This document shows positions 43,760-52,097 of a stretch of 64,000 nucleotides of DNA, piece after piece. The DNA comes from Oceanicaulis sp. HLUCCA04 (GTDB lineage Bacteria; Pseudomonadota; Alphaproteobacteria; Caulobacterales; Maricaulaceae). Made by a program: the position numbers and the translations under genes. The DNA lies in contig LJSH01000004.1 of the NCBI GenBank assembly GCA_001314625.1, positions 236,039-300,038 on the forward strand. Reading direction: 5' to 3'. Each line of letters starts with the position of its first letter. Positions within the stretch are counted from its first letter, which is position 1. The notes beneath the pieces were generated by a model that saw nothing but the letters and a program-made list of their open reading frames with translations, was not told the DNA's origin and did no database searches.

Positions 43760-44391
43760 TGCTGGACGATCCGTTTCATGTGAACAGCCTGGTCGAGCGC
43801 CTCAGCCGCGCGCTTGACCCTGTGGATGGGCGCCCCGGTGAGCCTTTGCGCGGCGATGGTGATCTCAATGGTGCGCCATCGCCCACGGGCCGGGCCTTGC
43901 GCCCTGCGGCTGTGCTGGCTCCGCTGGTGATGCGCAAGACGGGCCTTAGCGTGGTATTCACGCGCAGGGCTGACCATCTGAGCGCCCATGCCGGGCAGAT
44001 CAGCTTTCCCGGAGGCCGCCTCAATGTGGGCGAGAACCCGGTCGACGCGGCCTTGCGCGAAAGCGAGGAGGAGATCGGCCTGCTTCGCAGTCAGGTGCGC
44101 CTGATCGGGCAGTTTGACCCTTATGAAACCGTGACGGGGTTCCAGATCACGCCTTTTGTCGGGCTTGTCGATCCGGCTGCCGGGTTTCGTGCCGATCCCG
44201 GCGAAGTCGCGGAAATCTTTGAAACGCCGTTCGACTTTCTGATGAATCCTGCCAACCATGTGCTCGAAGAACGTATGTTCGCCGGGCAGCTGCGCCGTTA
44301 CTACGCCATGCCCCATGAAGGGCGCTATATCTGGGGTGCGACGGCGGGGCTTCTCAAGGCGCTGGCGGATCGTTTCAACGCCTCTCGCTGA
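43759..44391 (+). CDS. NUDIX hydrolase, CoA pyrophosphatase type
   Basis: About 210 residues. The Nudix box GGRLNVGENPVDAALRESEEEIGL is present, preceded by HLSAHAGQISFPGG, which is the UPF0035 signature of the CoA pyrophosphatase group (NudL/PCD1 type). Such enzymes hydrolyse CoA or acyl-CoA to phosphopantetheine and 3',5'-ADP. The GFQITPFVGL segment and the C-terminal helices are typical. The start overlaps the DUF1285 stop, and a small membrane-protein gene follows at 44408. Confidence 0.9.
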   Translation: MLDDPFHVNSLVERLSRALDPVDGRPGEPLRGDGDLNGAPSPTGRALRPAAVLAPLVMRKTGLSVVFTRRADHLSAHAGQISFPGGRLNVGENPVDAALRESEEEIGLLRSQVRLIGQFDPYETVTGFQITPFVGLVDPAAGFRADPGEVAEIFETPFDFLMNPANHVLEERMFAGQLRRYYAMPHEGRYIWGATAGLLKALADRFNASR

Positions 44392-44407
44392 AGGGTTTCA
44401 ACGACAT

Positions 44408-44728
44408 ATGCGCTTCCTCCTGACGATCATGGTCCTCTTTGTCCTGCCCTTTGCGGGGTATTACACTTGGCGGGGCATCAAGTCCGCCATGGCGGCGCGC
44501 CGTGCAGACGGGGATGCTGGCGGCGATGACGACGACGCAACCGGCTTGCCGCCTGCACCCCTGCAGGTGCTGGCGCTTGTCGGCGCCGGTCTGGCCATTA
44601 CCGGCATTCTGGCCCTGGCCCTTGGCGGCGTGTTAGGCGGTTCGGGCCAGACTGGCCAGTTCCATCCGCCGGCGCTGGAAGACGGGCGCCTGGTGCCTGG
44701 CCGCATTGATCCTCCAGACGATCAATAG
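44408..44728 (+). CDS. Small membrane protein (DUF6111-like)
   Basis: About 106 residues from the ATG at 44408. It has a hydrophobic N-terminal segment (FLLTIMVLFVLPFAGYYTW), a charged acidic loop (GDAGGDDDDATG) and a second hydrophobic segment (LALVGAGLAITGILALALGG), ending with a short Pro/Asp-rich tail. The shape and its place between a NUDIX gene and cca suggest the DUF6111 group of alphaproteobacterial membrane proteins, but this is from resemblance only. It ends eight bases before cca, so it is probably in the same operon. Confidence 0.7.
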   Translation: MRFLLTIMVLFVLPFAGYYTWRGIKSAMAARRADGDAGGDDDDATGLPPAPLQVLALVGAGLAITGILALALGGVLGGSGQTGQFHPPALEDGRLVPGRIDPPDDQ

Positions 44729-44736
44729 GAGGGTGT

Positions 44737-45978
44737 ATGGCGGTGCCTGCGCAGCTTGATCCGGCTCGCCATGACTGGCTGCGAGACCCCGCCGGACGCG
44801 CCGTGATGGACGCCTTGCTGGCCGCAGCGCCGGGCGGTGCACGCTATGTCGGTGGATGCGTGCGCAATGCGCTGCTGGGTGCCGCCGTCAGCGATACCGA
44901 CATTGCCACGGTGCTGACCCCTGCGCGGGCGGTTGCGGCGCTCGAAGCGGCAGGTATCCGCGCGGTGCCCACCGGGTTCGACCACGGCACCGTGACGGCT
45001 GTCGCTGGCAAGCGCGGGTTCGAGATCACGACGCTGCGCAAGGATGTCGCAACAGACGGGCGCCGCGCGGTGGTGGCTTTCTCGACCGACTGGGAGGAAG
45101 ATGCCAGCCGCCGCGATTTCCGCCTCAACGCCATCTATGCCGACACTGACGGGCGCCTTTTCGATCCGGTTGGCGGGATTGCAGACGCGCTTGAGGGCCG
45201 GGTTCGCTTTATCGGCGAGCCACAGGCGCGGATTGAAGAGGATTACTTGAGAATCCTGCGGTTTTACCGCTTTCACGCCTGGTATGGCCGCACGCCGCTT
45301 GACGCCGATGGACATGCCGCAAGCTCGCGCTTGCGGGCCGGATTGCGCCAGCTTTCGGCAGAACGGGTGTGGTCAGAGCTGAAGAAATTACTGTCCGCGC
45401 CGGACCCTCGGGCCGTGCTCGAAGCGATGCAGGAAGGCAACGTTCTTAACGAAGTATTACCGTCAGCTATCGACTTGAACGTTTTCTTAAGCCTAAACTC
45501 CCTACAGTTACAGGAATCCCGACCAGCCGAGCCGCTTGTGAGGGTGGCGGCGCTCCTGGCGGGGGGAGACGCTATGAGGGTAGACGCGCTCTGTGACACC
45601 ATGAAGGTGTCTAATGCGGAAAGGACGCGGCTTGGCGCCGCCGTCCGGCGCGCGGGCGTGTATCCGGGCATGGACCGCAAGGCCCTGCGTGCGGCGCTCT
45701 ACGAACAGGGTTTTCAGGCCGTCGAGGACCAGCTCATGCTGGCCGCTGCGCGCGGCGAAGGAAGCCGCGATGTCCTTTCACGCGACCTTGATGCCATCAG
45801 CCGCTGGCAGCGGCCGGCCTTTCCCGTCAAGGCGGCGGACCTTCTGGCTGCCGGTTTTGAACGCGGTCCCGCCCTCGGGCGGCTGATGAAGCGCCTCGAG
45901 GCGCGCTGGGTGGAAACCGATTTTGTGCTGAACCGCGCCGACCTCCTGGCTCTTGCACGCAAGGAAGGGGAGGGCTGA
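44737..45978 (+). CDS. cca: CCA tRNA nucleotidyltransferase
   Basis: This 413-residue class II nucleotidyltransferase adds or repairs the CCA end of tRNA. The motifs are YVGGCVRNALLG (usually GGxVRD; here Asn replaces the Asp), the catalytic DxD in SDTDIAT, FDHGTVTAVAG, the RRDFRLNAIY segment and EDYLRILRFYRFHAWYG. The enzyme follows the short alpha-type layout with a helical C-terminal half and no HD domain. The stop and the next ATG overlap (TGATG). Confidence 0.94.
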   Translation: MAVPAQLDPARHDWLRDPAGRAVMDALLAAAPGGARYVGGCVRNALLGAAVSDTDIATVLTPARAVAALEAAGIRAVPTGFDHGTVTAVAGKRGFEITTLRKDVATDGRRAVVAFSTDWEEDASRRDFRLNAIYADTDGRLFDPVGGIADALEGRVRFIGEPQARIEEDYLRILRFYRFHAWYGRTPLDADGHAASSRLRAGLRQLSAERVWSELKKLLSAPDPRAVLEAMQEGNVLNEVLPSAIDLNVFLSLNSLQLQESRPAEPLVRVAALLAGGDAMRVDALCDTMKVSNAERTRLGAAVRRAGVYPGMDRKALRAALYEQGFQAVEDQLMLAAARGEGSRDVLSRDLDAISRWQRPAFPVKAADLLAAGFERGPALGRLMKRLEARWVETDFVLNRADLLALARKEGEG

Positions 45979-47468
45979 TGGACGTCTTCTCCCGCCGCTT
46001 CCAGTACCGCATCGGCTCCGGGCTCTATGACAAGCAGCTTCAGCTTCATGATTTCGAGGCTGTCGGACGCTTTTTGAAACAGCGCCGCGGCGAGATCGGC
46101 AGCGTGACCGCCAATGAGCAGGTCACGCGCGAACTGGTGCTGCGCCATCAGGTGCGCGTGGCTGTCACCCAGAGCCTTGGCGGGCGGGGCGCCGGCACTT
46201 TGCCTGACGGTCCGCGGATGGCGCTGGCGGACCTCTATGAGCAGGTGGGCAATCCGCTTGCCAGCGTGATCAAGCGCCCGAGCCTTGACTGGCTGATGCC
46301 GCCGGCAACGCCGGACGCCACCCAGTCCATCCAGCCCCCGAATGGCGAGCCTGTCTGCGCGGACAGGTTCGCGATGTGGTCGTGCGTGCTGTTGATGGAC
46401 TATGTCGAAATGCACTATGCGGCGCTGGCCGACAGTGTGAAGACGGAGTTCGCGCGCGACCTCAATTCGCGCCTGGCCAATGGCCGTTCCCCGTGGATGC
46501 TGGTCATGGGCCGCTGGCGCCGCGAAGGCTGGCCGGCTGATCGCGACAGCCCGTTTGACGCGGTTCTCCACTCGCTCTGGTCGGAGACCGACGAGGCACT
46601 GCGCCGTCAACTCAATGCCCGCCTTGGCGAAGACTATGTGGTCGGCGATGAAAGCACGGCGCTCGCCCCCTTGCCGGCAGATGCCGAGGAGCGCCGCAAG
46701 GAAATACAGGACAAGCTGCGCCAGGCCGCACACGAGCTGGCCACGGCAGACCGGCTCCTGGATACCGATCCGGCGCTGACCGATGAAGGCTACCGCAAGG
46801 CGGTCAATGTCGCCCGCAAGGCGTTTGATATCTGTGCCGACACCTTCCGCGGCTCCATCCTCGGGCCGTTTGTCAAATACAAGCCCGGACGCGGTCCGGC
46901 ATCGGGACGTTCCCGGCAGGCCGGTGATGGCCCGCCTGCGCTGACCCCGGCCCAGGCCAGTCAGCTATCGCCCGAAGCGGCCGCGTGGCGGCTGCGCAAG
47001 CTGGGCGACTACATGCTGGGCCAGGGCGTGCTTGGACGCACACCATCGGCTGCGATTGACCGCAAGGACATGCTGGAGCGCGCGCCACTGGCGGAGTTTC
47101 TCGCGCGGCTGGTCCTGATGGGGCGCATTGACAGTGAAGCGGAGGAATATGCGCGCATCGTGGGCGCACCGCGCGGGGCCAGGTTCGAACTGCTGGTCGA
47201 GGACGAGGTGGTGGCGCGCATGGTCGTAGACCTGATGGCGCGCCTTGGCGTTTACGCTGCCGGCGCGGACAAGCCCGATTTGCGTGCCAGTGCCGCGCGC
47301 ACGCCCGCAGCGGCCGGCTTTGTCGATTTCCGGGTGCGTGAGGCCCAGCGCGCCGAGATGATGCGCCGGATCAGCCTGTGGGTGGTGCGCGGCCTCATCC
47401 TTGCCGGAGGGATGGCCGTTTCCTTCTATGCCGGTGTCATGGCGGCCCAGCGCGGCCTGATCGGCTAG
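45978..47468 (+). CDS. Uncharacterised tail-anchored protein
   Basis: This 496-residue protein is not recognised. It begins RRFQYRIGSGLYDKQLQLHD and is largely helical and soluble-looking. It contains a possible coiled-coil stretch around residues 235-290 (EERRKEIQDKLRQAAHELA) and a Gly/Pro/Ser-rich linker around 300-325. A single hydrophobic segment close to the C-terminus (VVRGLILAGGMAVSFYAGVM) would anchor the large N-terminal part on the cytoplasmic membrane. Translation is coupled to cca by an overlapping TGATG. The neighbours (cca, NUDIX, DUF1285) do not point to a pathway. Codon use looks like that of its neighbours, so it is probably resident. Confidence 0.75.
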   Translation: MDVFSRRFQYRIGSGLYDKQLQLHDFEAVGRFLKQRRGEIGSVTANEQVTRELVLRHQVRVAVTQSLGGRGAGTLPDGPRMALADLYEQVGNPLASVIKRPSLDWLMPPATPDATQSIQPPNGEPVCADRFAMWSCVLLMDYVEMHYAALADSVKTEFARDLNSRLANGRSPWMLVMGRWRREGWPADRDSPFDAVLHSLWSETDEALRRQLNARLGEDYVVGDESTALAPLPADAEERRKEIQDKLRQAAHELATADRLLDTDPALTDEGYRKAVNVARKAFDICADTFRGSILGPFVKYKPGRGPASGRSRQAGDGPPALTPAQASQLSPEAAAWRLRKLGDYMLGQGVLGRTPSAAIDRKDMLERAPLAEFLARLVLMGRIDSEAEEYARIVGAPRGARFELLVEDEVVARMVVDLMARLGVYAAGADKPDLRASAARTPAAAGFVDFRVREAQRAEMMRRISLWVVRGLILAGGMAVSFYAGVMAAQRGLIG

Positions 47469-47480
47469 CGCTATCCCGCC

Positions 47481-48389
47481 TCACGGCCATCTGGCCTCTG
47501 GTGGCATGGATGACAGGATAGACGTCACATTGCCGCCTGTCTCCAGCCCGAACTTCGTGCCCCGGTCATAGAGCAGGTTGAACTCTGCGTAGCGTCCGCG
47601 CCGGATGAGCTGCTCCTCGCGGTCGGCATCGCTCCACGGTGTGGCCATGCGCCGTGCGACGATTTCCGGATAAACCTCCAGAAACGCCTCGCCGACATCG
47701 CGTGTGAAGGCGAAATCGGCGTCATGATCGCCGGTGTTGAGATGATCATAGAAAATGCCGCCGGTCCCGCGCGGCTCCTGACGGTGCTTGAGCCAGAAAT
47801 ACTCATCGCACCATGTCTTGAATTTCGCGAAATAGGCCGGGTCGTGCGCATCGCAGGCCGCTTTTGCCGCCGCGTGGAAGTCCCTGGTATCCTGGAATGG
47901 GCTATCGCGCTGATAGTCCTGGGTCGGGTTGAGATCCATGCCGCCGCCGAACCAGCTCACACTGGTCGTGATGAAGCGTGTATTCATGTGCACGGCAGGC
48001 ACATGGGGATTGCGCATATGGGCAATCAGCGAAATGCCGGTGGCAAAGAAGCGCGGGTCATCGCCTGCGCCGCGCACATGCTTGGCAAATTCTGGCGAGA
48101 AGCTGCCATGGACGGTGGAGCAGTGAACACCGACCTTCTCAAACAGGCGGCCGCGCATCATGCCCATCACGCCGCCGCCCAGATCCTCGCTGCCATCCCC
48201 GCGCTTCCAAGGGGTCAGTTCGAAGCGTCCCGGTTCGCCGGGATACAGGCCCGATGGCGCCTCGTCTTCCAGCGCTTCGAACGCGGTGCAGATCCGGTCG
48301 CGCAAGCCTTCAAACCAGATGCGGGCATGTTCGCGGCGCTGATCGAGCATTTCGGGCGCAACCGGGGACGGGGCCGTTTGGCGGGACAT
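47481..48389 (-). CDS. hemF: Aerobic coproporphyrinogen III oxidase
   Basis: This 302-residue HemF uses oxygen to convert coproporphyrinogen III to protoporphyrinogen IX in haem synthesis. Signatures are [54 protein letters not shown] and [21 protein letters not shown], with the C-terminal [22 protein letters not shown]. Length and motifs are complete. No hemN copy is seen here. It is transcribed away from the TPR-sulfotransferase, with a small inverted repeat in the shared upstream region. Confidence 0.97.
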   Translation of the reverse strand: MSRQTAPSPVAPEMLDQRREHARIWFEGLRDRICTAFEALEDEAPSGLYPGEPGRFELTPWKRGDGSEDLGGGVMGMMRGRLFEKVGVHCSTVHGSFSPEFAKHVRGAGDDPRFFATGISLIAHMRNPHVPAVHMNTRFITTSVSWFGGGMDLNPTQDYQRDSPFQDTRDFHAAAKAACDAHDPAYFAKFKTWCDEYFWLKHRQEPRGTGGIFYDHLNTGDHDADFAFTRDVGEAFLEVYPEIVARRMATPWSDADREEQLIRRGRYAEFNLLYDRGTKFGLETGGNVTSILSSMPPEARWP

Positions 48390-48445
48390 TGAAAACCCTT
48401 TTTCTGATTATGGTCTTTGCGCTGCACGAAAGACACTTAACACGG

Positions 48446-48459
48446 GTCACGCAAGTGAC
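48446..48459. promoter_or_regulatory. Possible operator between hemF and the sulfotransferase gene
   Basis: A perfect inverted repeat GTCAC-GCAA-GTGAC lies in the 178-base divergent intergenic region, 57 bases before the hemF start. It has the size of a dimeric regulator site. No regulator is named, and chance occurrence cannot be excluded. Confidence 0.3.
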
Positions 48460-48567
48460 GCAGTGCCGCAGGCTGGTCACTCCCGTCAAGCTTGGCTACG
48501 GTCGGCGCGCCGGGGCAGGGGCTTGCGGCATTTCAATGCCAGCACGGCACCACCAAACGGAGCTGAT

Positions 48568-50022
48568 ATGCTTCAGCCGCGTCAGGACGACCCGCTCGCC
48601 GCCCTTCAGCAGGCCGTGGCGCACGAGGATTTGCAAGCCATGTCGCAGGCGGGCAGGGCGCTGGTCATGTCACAGGCAAAGCTCGGCCCGCGCTGGAGTG
48701 AAGTGGCCGGTGTCATGAACGAGGCGGGCGATATCGCCTGCCTGCTGGGTGCCTGCCACAAGCTGGTCGAGCAGGTTCCCGACGACCCTCAGTCATATGT
48801 CTGGCTGGCGAGCGCCTATGCCAAAGGCGGCGATCACCGCTCTGCCCTGCAAACGCTTCAGCCCTTGCTGAAGGCCAGTCCGCGCGATCCGGGCCTGAAC
48901 CGCCGCGTCGGGCGCATCCTGCTGGATCTGGGCCTGAAGGAGGAAGCGGAGATTGTCTTTCGCACCGCGCTGGACGCCAACGGGCTTGATGCTCTCGCCT
49001 GGGAGGGCCTGTCACGGGCCGTGACGTTCCAGCCGGGCAGCGATGATCTGGCGGAGCTGGAGCAGGCGCGCATTTCGGCGAATGAGGATATCAGTTCGCG
49101 CGATCGCGGCATTCTGTCCTACGCGTTGGCGAAGGCGTATGAGGATATCGGCGAGTTCGACATCGCCTCGCGGCGCGTTGCAGAGGCTGCCGCCTTCTAC
49201 CGCGCCTCGGCGCCGTTCGACATGGACCAGCACCAGGAAGGTGTCCGGCGTATCCTGGAGGTTTATGATTCCAGCTTTACCGGCGCCAATCAGGAGGCGG
49301 GCCTGATCGATAGCCGCCCGGTATTCATTATGGCACCGCCCTCCTGCGGTGCGAGCTGGCTGGCATCTGTGCTGGCCGCAGCGCCCGCTGTCGGGGCGCT
49401 TCCGCGCAACAATTCGCTTTTCTGGATGAGCGGCTCGCCTCTGGGCGATCAGAGCCGCGAGCATATCCATGCCGTGCTTGAAGCGCCGCGTGAGGGCAAT
49501 GTGCTGACCGGGGTCGGCATGGACTATCTGACCTACACACAGGAAATTCTGGGCGATGTGCGCCGCTGGATTGATCCGTCTTCCCTCAACGAGATGTCGG
49601 GCGGCGCTATCGGTCTGTGCCTGCCGGCTGCGCGCTTTGTGCGCATCCGCCGTGATCCGCTGGATCAAGCCTGGTCCATTCTCAAGACGCGCTTCGTGCG
49701 GGCGCGGCACTGGACCTATCACCCGGACGATATTGCGCGCGTTCTTGCGCTCCACAACCGGCTGGTCGAGCGCTGGGAGCAGCTTTTCCCCGGCCGTTTC
49801 CTGACGGTGCGATACGAAGATCTGCTGGCCGATCCGGAAAATGAAGTGCGGCGCATCGCCTTCTTTGCCGGCATTGATGCAGACGCCGTGACGGCGGCGG
49901 CAGCGCAGCGCATGAAAGCGCTTGAAGGCGATCCTGCCGGAGTACACGAGCTGGCGGGCAAGCGGATCGAGCCGGTCCGCGAGGCGCTGATCCGCGCCGG
50001 CTTCACGCTGGGCGGAGCCTGA
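48568..50022 (+). CDS. TPR-repeat sulfotransferase family protein
   Basis: About 484 residues from the ATG at 48568. The first about 240 residues are helical TPR-like repeats (YVWLASAYAKGGDHRSALQ, NRRVGRILLDLGLKEEAEIV). The C-terminal half matches the sulfotransferase fold: the 5'-phosphate-binding loop region VFIMAPPSCGASWLASVLAA, the acidic DPLDQAW segment and a 3'-phosphate region ending FLTVRYEDLLADPENEVRRI. Two-part TPR-sulfotransferases are common in alphaproteobacteria and may modify proteins or surface glycans. The acceptor is unknown. Its end overlaps the TetR gene by 20 bases. Confidence 0.88.
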   Translation: MLQPRQDDPLAALQQAVAHEDLQAMSQAGRALVMSQAKLGPRWSEVAGVMNEAGDIACLLGACHKLVEQVPDDPQSYVWLASAYAKGGDHRSALQTLQPLLKASPRDPGLNRRVGRILLDLGLKEEAEIVFRTALDANGLDALAWEGLSRAVTFQPGSDDLAELEQARISANEDISSRDRGILSYALAKAYEDIGEFDIASRRVAEAAAFYRASAPFDMDQHQEGVRRILEVYDSSFTGANQEAGLIDSRPVFIMAPPSCGASWLASVLAAAPAVGALPRNNSLFWMSGSPLGDQSREHIHAVLEAPREGNVLTGVGMDYLTYTQEILGDVRRWIDPSSLNEMSGGAIGLCLPAARFVRIRRDPLDQAWSILKTRFVRARHWTYHPDDIARVLALHNRLVERWEQLFPGRFLTVRYEDLLADPENEVRRIAFFAGIDADAVTAAAAQRMKALEGDPAGVHELAGKRIEPVREALIRAGFTLGGA

Positions 50023-50593
50023 TTTCATCCGCGATGATGCCCGCAAGGGTCTCAGCCACCTGCCGGACCGGCGCGCTGGAGCGTCTGGCGCGGGCCAGTA
50101 TCAGCGCGCCCTCAATCGCGCACAGCGCCAGCCCGGCCAGCGCCCTGCTTCGCCGGGGATCCAGCCCGTCGGCGTCCAGCCGTGCGGCGAGGGCATCCTG
50201 CCAGCCGGCAAATATCTGTGTGAGTGTTTCGGCAAGACGGTCCGAAACGGCTGCCTGCTCCAGCGTCAGGGTTGCGAGCGGGCATCCCAGCCGGAACTGC
50301 GACTGCTCCAGCCAGCCTGCCAGCCGGCCGGCAAAACGCGCGATCATGTCTGCGCTGTCCCGGCTCAGCGCCGCATCCGCGCGGATAGTGTCGAGAAAGC
50401 GCGCACCGGCCTGTGCCGCTGCCGCGATGGCCAGCCCTTCCTTGCCGTCCGGGAAATGATGATAGAGCGAGCCCTTTGGAGCCTTGGCCAGAGCCAGAAT
50501 GTCGTTCAGTCCCGTGGCGGCATATCCACGCTCCTGAAACAGCCTGCCGGCTGCGCCTGCCAGTCTTTCGCGGGTGGGCCCGTCATCACTCAT
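50003..50593 (-). CDS. TetR family transcriptional regulator
   Basis: About 196 residues from the ATG at 50593. The N-terminal helix-turn-helix reads GRLFQERGYAATGLNDILALAKAPKGSLYHHFPDGKEGL, the TetR pattern in which the recognition helix ends YHHF. The C-terminal ligand domain (ARFAGRLAGWLEQSQFRLGC) resembles the NemR/YcdC-like group. It is divergently placed from a thioesterase gene, and a strong palindrome lies between them, so it should repress both itself and the thioesterase. The ligand is unknown. It ends in a 20-base convergent overlap with the sulfotransferase gene. Confidence 0.9.
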   Translation of the reverse strand: MSDDGPTRERLAGAAGRLFQERGYAATGLNDILALAKAPKGSLYHHFPDGKEGLAIAAAAQAGARFLDTIRADAALSRDSADMIARFAGRLAGWLEQSQFRLGCPLATLTLEQAAVSDRLAETLTQIFAGWQDALAARLDADGLDPRRSRALAGLALCAIEGALILARARRSSAPVRQVAETLAGIIADEIRLRPA

Positions 50594-50669
50594 GTCCGGC
50601 CATTCCTGATGATTCGCGTCATGTGTGTATCCAGACACCCTTTACACAGACCATCATCCCGTCAATATG

Positions 50670-50685
50670 TAGACCAGTCGGTCTA
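50670..50685. promoter_or_regulatory. TetR operator (perfect palindrome)
   Basis: TAGACC-AGTC-GGTCTA is a perfect inverted repeat, 14 bases before the thioesterase ATG and in the divergent region shared with the TetR gene. The TAGACC/GGTCTA half-sites match the class of operators bound by NemR-like TetR regulators. Binding here would block the promoter or start of the thioesterase gene. Confidence 0.75.
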
Positions 50686-50698
50686 ATTGGAGGGTGAA

Positions 50699-51232
50699 AT
50701 GCAGGACGGTGACAACAGGTCCAGTGCGGCGAATGAGCGCGAGGCACAATCAGATAAGGCGTCAGCTGGGCCGGAAACGCGCGCGCCACTGGTAGACGCC
50801 GCCACATTCCGCGAGATCGTGAAAATCCAACCCTTCACCCGCTGGACCGGGCTGGAAGTGCTGCGTGTTGAGTACGGATTTGTGGAAACCCGCATGGCCC
50901 TGCGCACCGGCGACATGGTTCAGCATCATGGCTTCCTGCATGGGGGGCTGATCGCCTTCATGGCTGATAATGTGAGTGCCTATGCGGCAGCCACCACGAT
51001 TGGCGATGTGCTGACGGCGCAGTTTTCGGTGAATTATCTGTCTCCCGGCGTGGGCGAGGCATTCGTCGCGCGCGGCCACGTGGTCAAGGCGGGCAAGCGG
51101 CAAGTGGTGACACGCGCCGACATCTTTGCGGTGCAGGGCGCCGGGGAGAAGCTGGTGGCTGTCGCCAGCGCCGTGATTTTGCCTGCGGGCGCGGCGGCTC
51201 TGACCCGTCTGCCTGCGTCATCGGCAGCCTGA
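50699..51232 (+). CDS. PaaI-type hotdog thioesterase
   Basis: About 177 residues from the ATG at 50699, behind a TTGGAGGG site. The first about 30 residues are a polar, low-complexity extension. The hotdog fold is recognisable from MVQHHGFLHGGLIAFMADN (catalytic-type motif with the HGG turn), then LTAQFSVNYLSPG and VTRADIFAVQG. Such enzymes hydrolyse acyl-CoA thioesters, often aromatic or medium chain. It is under the neighbouring TetR gene through the operator at 50670. Confidence 0.9.
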   Translation: MQDGDNRSSAANEREAQSDKASAGPETRAPLVDAATFREIVKIQPFTRWTGLEVLRVEYGFVETRMALRTGDMVQHHGFLHGGLIAFMADNVSAYAAATTIGDVLTAQFSVNYLSPGVGEAFVARGHVVKAGKRQVVTRADIFAVQGAGEKLVAVASAVILPAGAAALTRLPASSAA

Positions 51233-51376
51233 GACGCTTTCACGCAGATAATCTGGTTGAAAAAATGCACCCGGCATTCTAATCCCGCCGCACAAGAAAG
51301 CGTTGACGGGGCGGACGCTGCGGCGTTGCGACGCAAGAGCCATTCCGGTCTGTCACGCTAGATCGTGGGTCATAAC

Positions 51377-51411
51377 GTGTCTGCCGGGGCCTTGCGGCTT
51401 TGCGCAGACAC
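51377..51411 (+). promoter_or_regulatory. Inverted repeat upstream of petA
   Basis: GTGTCTGC (51377-51384) and GCAGACAC (51404-51411) form a perfect eight-base stem with a 19-base loop, 54 bases before the petA start. It could be a leader hairpin or a terminator-free regulatory stem in the bc1 operon leader. There is no T-run after it. The rest of 51233-51465 shows nothing certain. Confidence 0.35.
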
Positions 51412-51465
51412 ACGCCATAAGAGGCGTGAAACGGTCGTGCCTATTGCGGTGAGAGAGGTCTGAGC

Positions 51466-52083
51466 GTGACAGAAGCTACGGAAACCCCCGGCGCACACGG
51501 CGAAGAGCCAAGCCGCCGGGATTTCATTTTCATTGCCACAGGCGGCGCGCTTGCCGTCGGCGGTGCCTTTATTCTCTGGCCGTTCGTCGATCAGATGAAC
51601 CCGGCTGCCGACACGCTGGCGCTTGCCTCGACCGAGGTGAATATCGCCGAGCTGGAAGAGGGCCAGGAGATCACCGTTATCTACCGCGAACGCCCGCACT
51701 TCGTGCGCCGGCGCACGGCGGCAGAAGTGGAAGCGGCGCGTGAGGTGAATGTCGCAAACCTGCCTGACGGGGATGCGCGCAACTTCAACATTGCAGCCGG
51801 ATCACCGGCCACCGACGAGAACCGCTCGGCCATGACGGCGGTAGTCTCCGAGGGTGTGGAGATTGAGGACGCGGTGCGCGCCTCCCTTCTCGTTACCAGT
51901 GCCAATTGCACCCACCTTGGCTGCGTGCCCACAGAGGGCGCTGGCGATTACGGCGCATGGTTCTGCCCGTGCCACGGGTCTCACTATGATACTTCGGGGC
52001 GTATTCGCCGCGGCCCGGCACCGGAGAATCTCTCTGTGCCCGTCATGACCTTCACCTCAGCCTCCGTGCTGCGTCTCGGCTAG
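51466..52083 (+). CDS. petA: Ubiquinol-cytochrome c reductase iron-sulfur (Rieske) subunit
   Basis: The first subunit of the cytochrome bc1 complex, about 205 residues. A Tat-like signal anchor ([19 protein letters not shown]) holds it in the membrane. The 2Fe-2S cluster motifs are complete: NCTHLGC and CPCHGSHYD. It passes electrons from ubiquinol to cytochrome c1. The start is a GTG at 51466. petB begins 14 bases after its stop. Confidence 0.97.
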   Translation: MTEATETPGAHGEEPSRRDFIFIATGGALAVGGAFILWPFVDQMNPAADTLALASTEVNIAELEEGQEITVIYRERPHFVRRRTAAEVEAAREVNVANLPDGDARNFNIAAGSPATDENRSAMTAVVSEGVEIEDAVRASLLVTSANCTHLGCVPTEGAGDYGAWFCPCHGSHYDTSGRIRRGPAPENLSVPVMTFTSASVLRLG

Positions 52084-52097
52084 GGGAAAATCAAGCG

